Below are positions 23,864-32,458 of a DNA stretch of 55,457 nucleotides, piece by piece. The notes beneath the pieces were generated by a model, which was not told where the DNA came from, ran no database searches, and saw only the letters and a program-made list of their open reading frames with translations. The translations under genes were made by a program, and so were the position numbers. This DNA is from an uncultured Clostridia bacterium. GTDB taxonomy: Bacteria; Bacillota; Clostridia; Oscillospirales; CAG-272. The stretch is taken from positions 1-55,457 of the forward strand of contig CALXUY010000023.1 of assembly GCA_944391805.1 (NCBI GenBank), given 5' to 3'. The first letter of the stretch is position 1. Each line of letters begins with the position of its first letter.

Positions 23864-25660
23864 TTACGCGCCCGCGCGCCGGAGAATCACGATCAGCCCC
23901 GGCTCGTTGGTTTGCACCTCATAGCCCTGCGCGAGATAGGCCTTCATGGTATCTCTCCAGCCCTGATACCGCGCGTCAATCACCACATAATCCACATCCG
24001 GCTTGTCTCCGTGATACCCGATTTCATAAATCTCGCTCCGGTCGGCCATATGCGGCAGCAGGAAGGTGGAGCAGTTGACCGAGGCATCCTCGGGCACGGT
24101 GTCCAGAAGCTCCTCCATCCGCGCATAGGTCTCCTTCCCATCGTTCCAACGGGTCACATAGCTGCCAAGTCTTGGCACCACGGCGCAGAGATACAGGCAG
24201 AGGCAGCATGCCGCAGCCACTCCGAGCAGCGACCGCCGCCAAGTCCGCGAAAGCTCCGGCAGATTGAGGATCACCGCGTACATCAGGAAAGCGGTATTGC
24301 CGAAGTGATACTGGAAGCCCAGATCGTACAGATACTGGTAGCGGGTAAACAGATTGATGAGCATCGGCGCGATGAGCAGCCAGCGCGAGAGCTTTTTGGT
24401 GCAGAAGGGCAAAAAGCCCAGCGGCAGCAGCATCTGCAGAAAATAAACCACCTTATCCCATGTCCCGCCCGACGTGGTGAACATTTGTGTGAGCAGAAAG
24501 CCGGGATTGACCAGCGCGGTTTTGATGACGCCGAGCAGCCCCATGTCCGGGTCATAAATCAGATTGTCGATGCGGTTGGACAGCACGCCGTCCCCATAGG
24601 TATTGATGAGGTGTGTGGCCAGCACAAACCACCCGCCCGACATCACCAGCAGCAAAAGGCCATGCAGGTAGCTTCTGCGCGAAAGCAGAAGATACAGGGC
24701 GAACACGATGAGATAAATTGCCGCGTCCTCCTTCACTCCCAGCACGCAAACCGCCGAGAGATACATCGGAACCGGGCGCCGTGTCTCGTAGAAATAAAAG
24801 GTGAGCAGCAGAAAGAGGGGCAGAAAGCAGTTTTCGTGAATGTCGTAAAAGCAGCCGGTACACAAAGCCGGAAAAAACGCATACAGCAGCGATACCACAA
24901 TTGTGGTTTTGCCCGAGAGTCCGAAATGCCTCGCCAACAGCACCACCGGAATCATACCCAGCATCAGCACCACCGCCTGTCCGATCTGCAGGGTCAGCGG
25001 AGAGGGAAACAGCCAGTAAAAGGGCAGCAGCAGGTAATATGTCGGTGAGATGTGTACGGCGAAGTGTGAGAGCAGCCCGTCGCGCTCACTGGTCACCATC
25101 GGCAGCCCGCTCTCACGCATATTGTGGAACATATTCACAAAGATGCCAAAATCATAGTTCGGTGAGGCAAAGGTCAGGTAACGCAGGCAGGTGATCGTCG
25201 AGATGATGATACAGGAAGCCAGCGCGGCAACAATCGCCACCGCAATCACAGTCCGCCGGCCGGGGCTCCACCGCCGGAACAGCTCGCCGTTGGCATGGAT
25301 GAAATACAGAACGAACACGATATACGCCGCGCAGACCGCCAGCCAGAACAGATACTTGCTGTCATCCTGCGGTCCGCCAACCAGCCAGTGCCACACGCAC
25401 ACGGTCGCTCCCCCCAGCAAAAACCAGGAGTCGGTGTGCCAGGGATGCCCCGCCAGCGCCATCAGGGTCAGAAAGAAAAAGCCGCCCAGCGTCCACAGCC
25501 CCGCCAGATAAAAGCTGTAGTCCTGCCCGAAGGCAAGCTCGGTGAAATCACCTCCCCGGGTCAGCACAAACACGGCAAACCAGCTCCATGCCGCCACCAA
25601 GCGGCAGATGAGCCTGTCCCGCGCCCAGATCGCATGGAATCTGTCATCGGATTGTTTCAT
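23864..25660 (-). CDS. DUF2079 family polytopic membrane protein
   Basis: 598 residues with about 11-13 membrane helices. Charged patterns typical of DUF2079 are visible: PNYDFGIFVNMFHNM, FAVHISPTYYLLLPFY, YDIHENCFLPLFLLLTFYFYE, GVKEDAAIYLIVFALYL, and a soluble C-terminal domain (DTVPEDASVNCSTFLLPHMADR). The family resembles lipid-linked sugar glycosyltransferases (GT-C like), but no activity is established here. ATG 25660 has AAAGGA upstream. It lies 78 bases beyond the PII-like pair; a hairpin separates them. Confidence 0.85.
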   Translation of the reverse strand: MKQSDDRFHAIWARDRLICRLVAAWSWFAVFVLTRGGDFTELAFGQDYSFYLAGLWTLGGFFFLTLMALAGHPWHTDSWFLLGGATVCVWHWLVGGPQDDSKYLFWLAVCAAYIVFVLYFIHANGELFRRWSPGRRTVIAVAIVAALASCIIISTITCLRYLTFASPNYDFGIFVNMFHNMRESGLPMVTSERDGLLSHFAVHISPTYYLLLPFYWLFPSPLTLQIGQAVVLMLGMIPVVLLARHFGLSGKTTIVVSLLYAFFPALCTGCFYDIHENCFLPLFLLLTFYFYETRRPVPMYLSAVCVLGVKEDAAIYLIVFALYLLLSRRSYLHGLLLLVMSGGWFVLATHLINTYGDGVLSNRIDNLIYDPDMGLLGVIKTALVNPGFLLTQMFTTSGGTWDKVVYFLQMLLPLGFLPFCTKKLSRWLLIAPMLINLFTRYQYLYDLGFQYHFGNTAFLMYAVILNLPELSRTWRRSLLGVAAACCLCLYLCAVVPRLGSYVTRWNDGKETYARMEELLDTVPEDASVNCSTFLLPHMADRSEIYEIGYHGDKPDVDYVVIDARYQGWRDTMKAYLAQGYEVQTNEPGLIVILRRAGA

Positions 25661-25681
25661 GACATTGTCCTTTCTTGTTTT

Positions 25682-25710
25682 CGGGGAAGCCCTCGGTTCA
25701 GGCTTCCCCG
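25682..25710. terminator. 10-base-stem hairpin between PII-like and DUF2079 genes
   Basis: CGGGGAAGCC (25682-25691) pairs perfectly with GGCTTCCCCG (25701-25710). No T-run follows on the minus strand, so it may be a transcript-processing or partial attenuation structure rather than a full terminator. Confidence 0.45.
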
Positions 25711-25738
25711 GAATGGCGAACAGCGGCACCTGCCGCCG

Positions 25739-26086
25739 TTATGTTTCTTCCTCTGCTTTTTCCTCGGCGTTGGTCGGATGGCTCAGCCCCACCACGCTGT
25801 CCACAGGCAGCGAAAAGGCAATGCCCTGCCCCGGGGTTTTCAGTCCCACGCTCCGGTAAAGCGCGTGCAGGATGTTGTCCTTGAGCTCCTTGGGCACCAG
25901 AATCATCACCATCTCCTTTTCGGGATGAATGGCGATTTTGAAGAAGTCCTCGGCCTCATGCGTGGCGGTTCCTCTGGCAAACATCACGGTTCCGCCGCTG
26001 GCGCCGAATTCCTTGGCCGCATCCATCACCGCGTCCGAAAAGCCGTCGTTGACGATGCAGACAATCATCTCATATGCGTAATCCAT
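25739..26086 (-). CDS. PII-like signalling protein
   Basis: 115 residues, the size of a PII monomer. Beta-alpha-beta pattern: EMIVCIVNDGFSDAVMDAAKE, SGGTVMFARGTAT, KEMVMILVPKELKDNILHAL, then GQGIAFSLPVDSVVGL. ARGTA is shared with the neighbouring paralogue and resembles the nucleotide-binding turn of GlnB-type proteins. The canonical uridylylated T-loop tyrosine is not recognisable. It starts one base after the upstream paralogue ends. Probably forms a cytoplasmic trimer regulating the DUF1538 membrane protein encoded upstream; this is inference. Confidence 0.82.
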   Translation of the reverse strand: MDYAYEMIVCIVNDGFSDAVMDAAKEFGASGGTVMFARGTATHEAEDFFKIAIHPEKEMVMILVPKELKDNILHALYRSVGLKTPGQGIAFSLPVDSVVGLSHPTNAEEKAEEET

Positions 26087-26087
26087 C

Positions 26088-26492
26088 TCACTTTTTCTCC
26101 TTTGCCATGCGTTTGTTGTTGCTCAGAAACTGATAAATCGCCACGCCCGCCACGCTGGAAAGCGGCACCGTGTAGGCAATCCCCTTGCCGCCGCGCAGAG
26201 TTGCGAACTTCTCCTCCAGTGCCTGGAGCGCGGGCTGTGCCTGATCCTCCCGGATCAGGCTGAAGATCACCCGCTTTTCGGATTCCTCCAGCCCCATGTA
26301 GTGGAGCAGCTCGGAGTTTGCGGTACCTCTGGCATTCATTTTGAGCTGCAGATTGACCTCAAAGGACTGCAGAAAATCCATATAAAACTCGGCCTTGTTT
26401 TTATTGACAATGGTAATCAGCAGCTTCAGCTTCTGCGGCGTTACCGCACGCTCGGGCAGCCGCAGCTTTTTTCTTTTGTTGTCCTCCATCAT
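26088..26492 (-). CDS. PII-like signalling protein, second copy
   Basis: 134 residues. Basic N-terminal tail (DNKRKKLRLPERA) followed by a PII-like fold: KLKLLITIVNKNKAEFYMDFL, NARGTANSELL, EKRVIFSLIREDQAQPALQAL, and GGKGIAYTVPLSSVAGV. It aligns with the downstream 115-residue protein over its whole core. Located 9 bases after the DUF1538 gene. Likely a pair that forms homo- or heterotrimers; ligand unknown. Confidence 0.82.
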   Translation of the reverse strand: MMEDNKRKKLRLPERAVTPQKLKLLITIVNKNKAEFYMDFLQSFEVNLQLKMNARGTANSELLHYMGLEESEKRVIFSLIREDQAQPALQALEEKFATLRGGKGIAYTVPLSSVAGVAIYQFLSNNKRMAKEKK

Positions 26493-26501
26493 GCCCCCTC
26501 C

Positions 26502-28028
26502 TTACATAAAATCAATGATCTGCTCGTCGTCGGCATCCAGAATGCGCTTCATCGCAATGCGCTCGCGCACACGCCGTGCGACAACCGAACGGAAGCCGAG
26601 TAGCTGAATGGTGATCAGCGGGGTCATGGCAACCATGGCAACCACGCCGAACGCATCCTCCATCACCTTGTCGACCCCCTGCATCGTCACACACGCACCG
26701 ATGGCAAAGGGCAGAATGAAGCTGGAGGTCAGCGGCCCGCTGGCCACGCCGCCCGAGTCGAACGCGATGGCAGTGTAGATTTTGGGAACGAAGAAGGACA
26801 GCCCCAGCGAGAGAAAATAGCCCGGAATGAGATAATAGAGAATGCTGAAATCCAGCCAGATACGCAGCATGGAAAGCCCGATGGAAACTCCCACACCGAT
26901 GGAAAGCGCCATCAGCATGGAGCGCTTGCTGACATTGCCGTTGGTAATGCTCTCCACCTGCTGATTGAGCACATGCACGGCAGGCTCGGCCAATACCACC
27001 ACAAGACCGAGCAGAAAGCCTGCCGCGACCAACAGTTGCGAGCTGTTCTGCGCCAGCTCATGCCCCATCTTGTAGCCGACCGGCATAAAACCGACCGTCA
27101 CCGAGGTCAGGAAAAGCACAAGACCCACATATGTATAGCCGATTCCGACCGCGATCTGAATGATCTTCTTTTTGGGCAGCCGCAGGAACACAATCTGTAT
27201 CACGGCGAAAAAGATGACTATCAGCCCGAGCGCCAGCGCGACCTCCTCCATCACCCCGAGCAGGGTTGGAAGAAATTCGGAGCCGAGATGCGCGTCTACC
27301 GAATAATCCGGCAGAACATAGGAAAGCTCCCCTCTGGCGGTCATACCGAGCGCCAGAACCGCAAGGATCGGTCCGACCGAGCAGAGCGCCACCAGACCGA
27401 AGCTGTTCTCTCCCGTGTTCCTGCCGCCCAATGTGGCCGCCACACCTACGCCGAGCGCCATAATGAAGGGCACCGTGATGGGGCCGGTTGTCACCCCGCC
27501 GGAATCAAAGGCCAGCGGCAGGAAGAACCCGTTGCCGTTGATAACCACCAGCGAGGCCAGCATAAAGAGCGCCATATAAAAGAACATGAGCAGTGAGGAA
27601 AGACTGATCTTGCAGATCACCCGGAGCACTGCCAGCAGGAGAAACAGTCCCACACCAACGCCGACGACAACCACCAGCACGGTTCCGTCGATCAGATCCC
27701 GCACCTGCGTGGCAAGCACCGAGAGGTCAGGCTCCGCCACCGTAATAAACACGCCCATGACAAAGCAGACGATCAGCAGCAGTCCCATACTGCGGGATTT
27801 GGAAAGGCCCGAGCCGACCTGCTCGCCCATTGGCGTCATAGCGATGTCGGCGCCGAGGTTGAACAGCCCCATACCGAGAATCAACACCAAGGATGAAATC
27901 AGAAAAACCAGCGTTTCTCTGACAGAAAAATTCACCAACGGTGTGAAATTGAGCAGAATCACAATGGCCGTAACCGGAAGAACCGAGACAAGGGACTCCT
28001 TCAGCTTGAAAACAAACGCGCGCAGCAA
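26502..28028 (-). CDS. DUF1538 family multi-pass membrane protein
   Basis: 508 residues with two homologous halves. Each has the motif set FNLGADIAMTPMGEQVGSGL / VLAEPAVHVLNQQVE, TVAEPDLSVLATQVRDL, FDSGGVTTGPITVPFIMALG / FDSGGVASGPLTSSFILPFA. About 12 membrane helices are expected. The repeated FDSGGV(T/A)(T/S)GP segments look like transporter re-entrant loops. The following two genes are PII-like, which in AmtB-GlnK pairs regulate a channel, so this is probably a regulated transporter of unknown substrate. It starts 3 bases after the U32 gene ends. Confidence 0.9.
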   Translation of the reverse strand: MLRAFVFKLKESLVSVLPVTAIVILLNFTPLVNFSVRETLVFLISSLVLILGMGLFNLGADIAMTPMGEQVGSGLSKSRSMGLLLIVCFVMGVFITVAEPDLSVLATQVRDLIDGTVLVVVVGVGVGLFLLLAVLRVICKISLSSLLMFFYMALFMLASLVVINGNGFFLPLAFDSGGVTTGPITVPFIMALGVGVAATLGGRNTGENSFGLVALCSVGPILAVLALGMTARGELSYVLPDYSVDAHLGSEFLPTLLGVMEEVALALGLIVIFFAVIQIVFLRLPKKKIIQIAVGIGYTYVGLVLFLTSVTVGFMPVGYKMGHELAQNSSQLLVAAGFLLGLVVVLAEPAVHVLNQQVESITNGNVSKRSMLMALSIGVGVSIGLSMLRIWLDFSILYYLIPGYFLSLGLSFFVPKIYTAIAFDSGGVASGPLTSSFILPFAIGACVTMQGVDKVMEDAFGVVAMVAMTPLITIQLLGFRSVVARRVRERIAMKRILDADDEQIIDFM

Positions 28029-28031
28029 ATA

Positions 28032-30377
28032 TCATTCCTCCTTTTCGTTTTTTGCTTTTGATAACGGAATCCGCCGAACCGGAAAAGGTAGGGGTTGGCT
28101 GTCGGCAGCGGCTCTGACAACCGCATTCACATCGTCCCGGTCCTCATCCGAGAACAGGTAATGCCGGTTGGAGAGCGAATAGCGGGCAAGCAGCTCCCCG
28201 CGGTCGGTCATGCCGGTGGGCAGACTGTTGTACACCACGTTGCGGTGCTCCCACTCACGCAGCACCGGGAAGGAGACGCCCTTGCGGTCGGTCATGCGGA
28301 CCCGGTCGGAACGGCAGGCTTCGCAGCCGGCCAGCTCACGGATCACGCATTTCTCCAGAGTCATCAGCGGAATTCTGCCATAAACCAGCGCGGCGGTGTT
28401 GCCGCCGATGTCCCGCAGCTGCGGCAGAGTCAGCTCGGGCGAGAGCAGCAGCTCGGCAAAGCCGAGCGAAAAGAGGAGCGCTGCGCTCTCGCTGTTAGTG
28501 ACATTCAGACGGAAATCCCCGACCGGGGTGAACCCCGCCTCCCGCACGAGCGCCAAATGCCCGAGGTTGCCCACCGTGGCATACCGCACACCTGCCGCTC
28601 GTGCGCGAGCCAGCATCCGACGGACAGACGAAAGCTCTCCATCCAAAATAACCGGCGGAAGCACAACCCCGCTGACCGGGCAGCGGCCGTTCTCTCGCCA
28701 CGCGGAAAGGCTGTTGGCAAAACCATCCCCTGTGCAGGATTCCCCGCCATTCCCGTTCTGCGTGGAAGCGCTGCCTGCTGACGGGGGATCCTGAACAAAA
28801 GCACCGTACACGGAAGCAGCCTCCCCTCCGGCGCGGCTTTGCGCGGCAGGCGACGCCGCCCGCGCCTCTCTGCTCACCGCAGCGTGTCTGACCGTCCGGT
28901 TTCCGGTCGGCGGCTCCTTTGCGGCGCAGGGCGAGCCGGAAGCTGCCTCCTCCCGCTCCGCAAAGCAGCGCAGCGGCAGGCTGATACGGTCAAAAAAGGC
29001 GATTGCCTCGGGAGTGATCTGTTCAGGGCGGCGAAAGCGGGCGGTGCGGCACGCGGTACGGCCCCCCGCCGGTTTTTGCGGAAAGGAGATCTCCCGCTCC
29101 TCCCGCACAGGCGGCGCGCAGGCAGCCTCCAATGTCTCCAGCCCCTGCCGGCGCAGCTCGTTCAGGCGGGAGACCGGCAGCATCAGCCCCCGGCCGACCT
29201 CGGCCTGTGCGTCGCTCACCCGGTAGACCGTTCCCCCAAAACGGGACAGGCTGCGCAGAACCTGCTGCGCCCCCATCGGCGCCGTGAGCGCCTTCTCCGG
29301 GCAGTCTCCTGTCACGGTCACGGTGTGCCGGCCGTCCGAAAGCGTCAGCCGGGCAGGCTCCCCCTCGCGCAGCTCGGCGTGCAGCTTCAGCGGAACCCGC
29401 CGCTGCAGACCTGCAAACGGCGCGGCGGCGCGGCTTGCCCGTTTGTCGGACTCCCGCCGCACCCCCAACATGTCGGCCGACATGCGGCCGGTGTAATAGC
29501 CGTCGGTCAGTCCGCTGCGCGAAAAACAGGCGGCCAGCTCCTGCAGCTCCTGCGGGGTGGCGCCCCGCTCCTCATCCAGAAGCCTGCGCCAGATGCGCGC
29601 GGTATCCCGCACATACTCCGGGGATTTCATACGTCCCTCAATTTTGAGAGACGCCACCCCCATCGCAATCAGCTCGGGCACATGGGCGGCCAGCGACAGA
29701 TCCTTCAGGGAGAGCGGATACCGCGCCCGCTCCTCCCGGTTCCCTCCCCCGCTTCCGGCACAACGGTAAGGCAGGCGGCAGGGCTGGGCGCAATCCCCGC
29801 GGTTGCCGCTCCTGCCCCCCACAACAGAGGAGAACAGACACTGCCCCGAGTGACTCACGCAGAGCGCGCCGTGCACAAACACCTCGGTTTCAATCGGAGA
29901 ATCCGACACCAGCCGGCACAGATCCGGGGCAGACAGCTCCCTCGCCGCGACCATACGAGAAAAGCCGAGCCTTTGTAGCTCGGCTCCCATGAGACTGTTG
30001 TGGCCCGACATCTGTGTGCTCGCATGCAGTTCCATACCGGGGATGGCACGGCGAATCAGCGAAGCTCCGCCGATGTCCGCAACAATCAACGCGTCCACGC
30101 CCGCACGGGAGGCCTCCCGCGCGGCGGAAAGAAATGCGGGCAGCTCCCGGTCGGTGACAAGCGTGTTAAGCGTCAGATAAATTTTGATGCCGAAGGCATG
30201 TGCACGGCGCACCGCCGCACGCAGCTGCTCGGCGGAAAAATTGCCGGCATGCATCCTCGCGTTCATATCGGCTCCGCCGAGATAAACCGCGTCGGCCCCG
30301 CCCTCAATCGCGGCGTCCAATGCGTCGGGCGTTCCCGCCGGGCAGAGCAGCTCGGGCAATCTGTTTTTTTCAGACAT
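28032..30377 (-). CDS. U32 family peptidase (collagenase-like), with a variable insert
   Basis: 781 residues. N-terminal U32 domain: LPELLCPAGTPDALDAAIEGG, DAVYLGG, HASTQMSGHN, and the U32 signature ETEVFVHGALCVSHSGQCLFSS with GNRGDCAQPCRLPY. The C-terminal part resembles the collagenase-associated domain (YATVGNLGHLALVREAG, RMTDRKGVSFPVLREW). Between them, about residues 470-590, lies a low-complexity Ala/Ser/Gly-rich insert. Relatives act on rRNA hydroxylation (RlhA) or proteolysis; which applies is not clear. It overlaps zapA by 8 bases, so translation is probably coupled. Confidence 0.9.
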   Translation of the reverse strand: MSEKNRLPELLCPAGTPDALDAAIEGGADAVYLGGADMNARMHAGNFSAEQLRAAVRRAHAFGIKIYLTLNTLVTDRELPAFLSAAREASRAGVDALIVADIGGASLIRRAIPGMELHASTQMSGHNSLMGAELQRLGFSRMVAARELSAPDLCRLVSDSPIETEVFVHGALCVSHSGQCLFSSVVGGRSGNRGDCAQPCRLPYRCAGSGGGNREERARYPLSLKDLSLAAHVPELIAMGVASLKIEGRMKSPEYVRDTARIWRRLLDEERGATPQELQELAACFSRSGLTDGYYTGRMSADMLGVRRESDKRASRAAAPFAGLQRRVPLKLHAELREGEPARLTLSDGRHTVTVTGDCPEKALTAPMGAQQVLRSLSRFGGTVYRVSDAQAEVGRGLMLPVSRLNELRRQGLETLEAACAPPVREEREISFPQKPAGGRTACRTARFRRPEQITPEAIAFFDRISLPLRCFAEREEAASGSPCAAKEPPTGNRTVRHAAVSREARAASPAAQSRAGGEAASVYGAFVQDPPSAGSASTQNGNGGESCTGDGFANSLSAWRENGRCPVSGVVLPPVILDGELSSVRRMLARARAAGVRYATVGNLGHLALVREAGFTPVGDFRLNVTNSESAALLFSLGFAELLLSPELTLPQLRDIGGNTAALVYGRIPLMTLEKCVIRELAGCEACRSDRVRMTDRKGVSFPVLREWEHRNVVYNSLPTGMTDRGELLARYSLSNRHYLFSDEDRDDVNAVVRAAADSQPLPFPVRRIPLSKAKNEKEE

Positions 30378-31050
30378 CGCTGAAGGTCAGCAGATCAAAC
30401 ATGGTGCCTACCCGGCTTTTGCCGCTCGGCTTCTGCGCCTTTTTGGCCGGCTCGGTCTTGGGTGCCGGAGCCGGCTCCTCTGCCGGAACCGCGGGCGGAA
30501 CCGGTGCGGTGGGCTGTGCCGACGCGGGGAGCGCCGGCTCCTCCTCGGGCATCGAATCAAACGCGGATAGCTGGTCACCCGGCGCCACGGCCTCGAACTC
30601 CCGGCGGGAGGACTCCGGCCGACCGACCGTGCGGCGCGGCTCAAAGCGCCCCTTGGGCGAGGTCTGCTTGGCCTCGGCGGCCTCGGTCTGCGGAACAGCG
30701 GCAGCGGCGCGGTCCAGAATCGAGCGCATCACGGCCGCATCCTTGTGCAGGCGGTCAATTTCCTCCTGCATCCCCTCAATGGTCTTTTTCAGCTTTTCAT
30801 TTTCCCCGGCAAAACGGAACGCGTCCTTTTCCACCTTTTTGAAGGCCTCCTGCATGGCAATCCGCTCCGAGCAATAGGAAAGAGCACACAGAATGGCGGC
30901 CTCGTTCTTGGTGCAGCGCGGACTTTTGAGGTTGATGTCCCGCATCCGCCTGTCCAGAATGCCAACGATGTTCTCCACCTCATCAGGCGACGCATCGCTG
31001 ATGATGTTCAGCTCCATGTCTGCAACCGTAATTGTGTACTTCTGTTTCAT
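30370..31050 (-). CDS. zapA: cell division protein ZapA with long C-terminal tail
   Basis: 226 residues. The first 95 are ZapA: MKQKYTITVADMELNIISD, VGILDRRMRDI, AAILCALSYCSERI, then a coiled coil (AFKKVEKDAFRFAGENEKLKK). ZapA bundles FtsZ filaments at the division ring. Usual length is 80-130, so the Pro/Ala/Glu-rich tail of about 100 residues ending SRVGTMFDLLTFSDV is an extension with a possible binding peptide at its end. A short reading frame overlaps its start by ATGA. Confidence 0.92.
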   Translation of the reverse strand: MKQKYTITVADMELNIISDASPDEVENIVGILDRRMRDINLKSPRCTKNEAAILCALSYCSERIAMQEAFKKVEKDAFRFAGENEKLKKTIEGMQEEIDRLHKDAAVMRSILDRAAAAVPQTEAAEAKQTSPKGRFEPRRTVGRPESSRREFEAVAPGDQLSAFDSMPEEEPALPASAQPTAPVPPAVPAEEPAPAPKTEPAKKAQKPSGKSRVGTMFDLLTFSDV

Positions 31051-31148
31051 TTTACATCCTCGATCCTTTCTGAAATGGATTCCGCCGGAGCCATGCTCTC
31101 CCCTCCGGTAGCTCCGTCCCCTGCGTCCGGTTCGGCAAGAGACATCAT
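31047..31148 (-). CDS. possible leaderless small ORF overlapping zapA
   Basis: 33 codons from tandem ATGs at 31148, ending in TGA that overlaps the zapA ATG (ATGA). It starts MMSLAEPDAG and ends SISERIEDVK. It begins about 10 bases after a TATAAT, so an mRNA starting there would be nearly leaderless. No ribosome binding site precedes it. Coding status is unproven; it may be a translation-coupling leader for zapA. Confidence 0.35.
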   Translation of the reverse strand: MMSLAEPDAGDGATGGESMAPAESISERIEDVK

Positions 31149-31157
31149 CTAATATTT

Positions 31158-31186
31158 ATTATACAATAAAAATCGGAAATTGAAAA
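31158..31186 (-). promoter_or_regulatory. promoter of the zapA operon
   Basis: On the minus strand TGTATAAT places the -10 at 31163-31158. The -35 at 31186-31181 is TTTTCA, 17 bases away, so it is weak on that side, but the region is strongly AT-rich. Confidence 0.6.
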
Positions 31187-31293
31187 GGGCTTTTTTCAAA
31201 AAAACTAAAATTTTTCAAAATTTTTTTCTGTTTTGTGCGACAATTTCTCACCTTCAGAGGCAAAAAACGGGAAATGGTGTGAAAATCTGCCCT

Positions 31294-31998
31294 TCAGGCC
31301 GAGCGCTGCCGCCGCTCCATGCGCATCCAATTCACAAACCCATAGCAATCATTGACCAGAAACGCACCGAAGCAGATCACCATTCCCACATACGATGGAT
31401 TCTCCCGGGAGGCCAGCAGCCAGAGCACAATCAATACCACATCATTTGCCCCATACGCCAACGCATAAAACGGGCTGCGGCGCATAGAGAGCACCACGGC
31501 TGTGAAGCTGGTAAACACCGACACCGTGCTGACAAACAGATTTGCCGTATGCAGCCAACCGAGCACAAACCAGAACAGCACCGAAACCGCGACCCCCGCC
31601 CCGGCGATTCCCCAATACTCCCATACCGGCAGCCGGTTGACCTGCACCTCACTGCGCCTGCCGCGAAAGGGGTGGCGCAGCCATGCCACAACCGAGGCAA
31701 CCGCAATCGGCAGGGTCATGCCGAGATAGGTGATCATCTCGCCGTAATAGCGATACGTATACGAAATAAAGCCGTACAGCAGGCTGAAAATGACGGTCAG
31801 CACCTGCCCCGCGACATTGCCCTTGGAGACAAAAATCAGCGCGGTTGCCCCCAGCAGCGAGGTGAGCAGATAGAGCCACTCGCCGTTGCGGCTGAGCAGA
31901 TAGGAAAGCAGAATGGCTGCGAGCGAGCCGAGCCACAGGCAGAGCTCAAACCGGGTGAAGTAACCCGAACGCGCAGCCGTCGGTTTGTTTTCGTTCAT
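31294..31998 (-). CDS. pnuC: PnuC-type nicotinamide/vitamin transporter
   Basis: 234 residues with about seven membrane helices. PnuC facilitators move nicotinamide riboside or related vitamins, trapped afterwards by phosphorylation. Family-like features: WLGSLAAILLSYLLSRNGEW, GQVLTVIFSLLYGFISYTYRYYGEMITY, and the C-terminal YGANDVVLIVLWLLAS and DCYGFVNW. The start at 31998 has GGGAGG 5 bases upstream; a longer in-frame extension is rejected. A promoter lies about 240 bases upstream with a structured leader between. Confidence 0.87.
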   Translation of the reverse strand: MNENKPTAARSGYFTRFELCLWLGSLAAILLSYLLSRNGEWLYLLTSLLGATALIFVSKGNVAGQVLTVIFSLLYGFISYTYRYYGEMITYLGMTLPIAVASVVAWLRHPFRGRRSEVQVNRLPVWEYWGIAGAGVAVSVLFWFVLGWLHTANLFVSTVSVFTSFTAVVLSMRRSPFYALAYGANDVVLIVLWLLASRENPSYVGMVICFGAFLVNDCYGFVNWMRMERRQRSA

Positions 31999-32230
31999 AT
32001 GACCTCCCAAATCATCGGTAATCTGGGCATCCTCCCGTTCCCAAACAGGTGTGCCAGATTGCCTGTACCGGCATGCGGCGGCGGTACCGTTCTTTCCATA
32101 CAGGTATGTCAAAAGCGCCCGCCGCACATCCACTGCCCCGGCGGAACAGTCTGCCGGACGCGCCGACGGTCTCCGGCGAATGCGTCGTCTCGCGGCACGA
32201 TGTGTCCGCCGCGGACAAACGGGTTGTCCC
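31999..32230 (-). other. long GC-rich structured leader of pnuC
   Basis: About 230 untranslated bases between the mapped promoter and pnuC. Inverted repeats include CGCCGGAGACCGTCGGCG and the pair CCTGTA/TACAGG around a GC-rich segment. I compared it mentally with TPP, cobalamin, SAM, purine and known NAD-type riboswitches and see no match. It may be an unclassified cis-regulatory RNA. Confidence 0.4.
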
Positions 32231-32236
32231 GCTTAT

Positions 32237-32265
32237 GTTATAGCACAACCGGGCCGATTTGTCAA
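32237..32265 (-). promoter_or_regulatory. promoter of pnuC
   Basis: Minus strand TTGACA (32265-32260) and TATAAC (32242-32237), 17-base spacer. Confidence 0.75.
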
Positions 32266-32345
32266 GCGCAAACCCGCAAATTGCCGACAGGTGCGGTTTT
32301 GCCGCTTTCTGATTTTTGAACTTTTTGCAAATCCGGCCAAATCGC

Positions 32346-32374
32346 TTGCATCTGCGCCTGCAATATGCTATAAT
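32346..32374 (+). promoter_or_regulatory. promoter of galactokinase
   Basis: TTGCAT (32346-32351) and TATAAT (32369-32374), 17-base spacer. The leader is about 80 bases. Confidence 0.78.
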
Positions 32375-32458
32375 ATATTCTGTTCTGAACTGTCCGTCCA
32401 TCTGTTCTTCACCATTCCATTTCCATACGATTCATCAAGCCAGAAAGGAAACCGATTC

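Noticed and set aside
23327..25048. Long plus-strand frame opposite rpmG and the DUF2079 gene
   Set aside because: It runs through a promoter, a terminator and a real gene on the other strand, and its product is His/Gln/Arg-rich without motifs.
32051..32458. N-terminal extension of galactokinase
   Set aside because: It crosses the galK promoter; the ATG at 32459 has a ribosome binding site and begins the homologous sequence.
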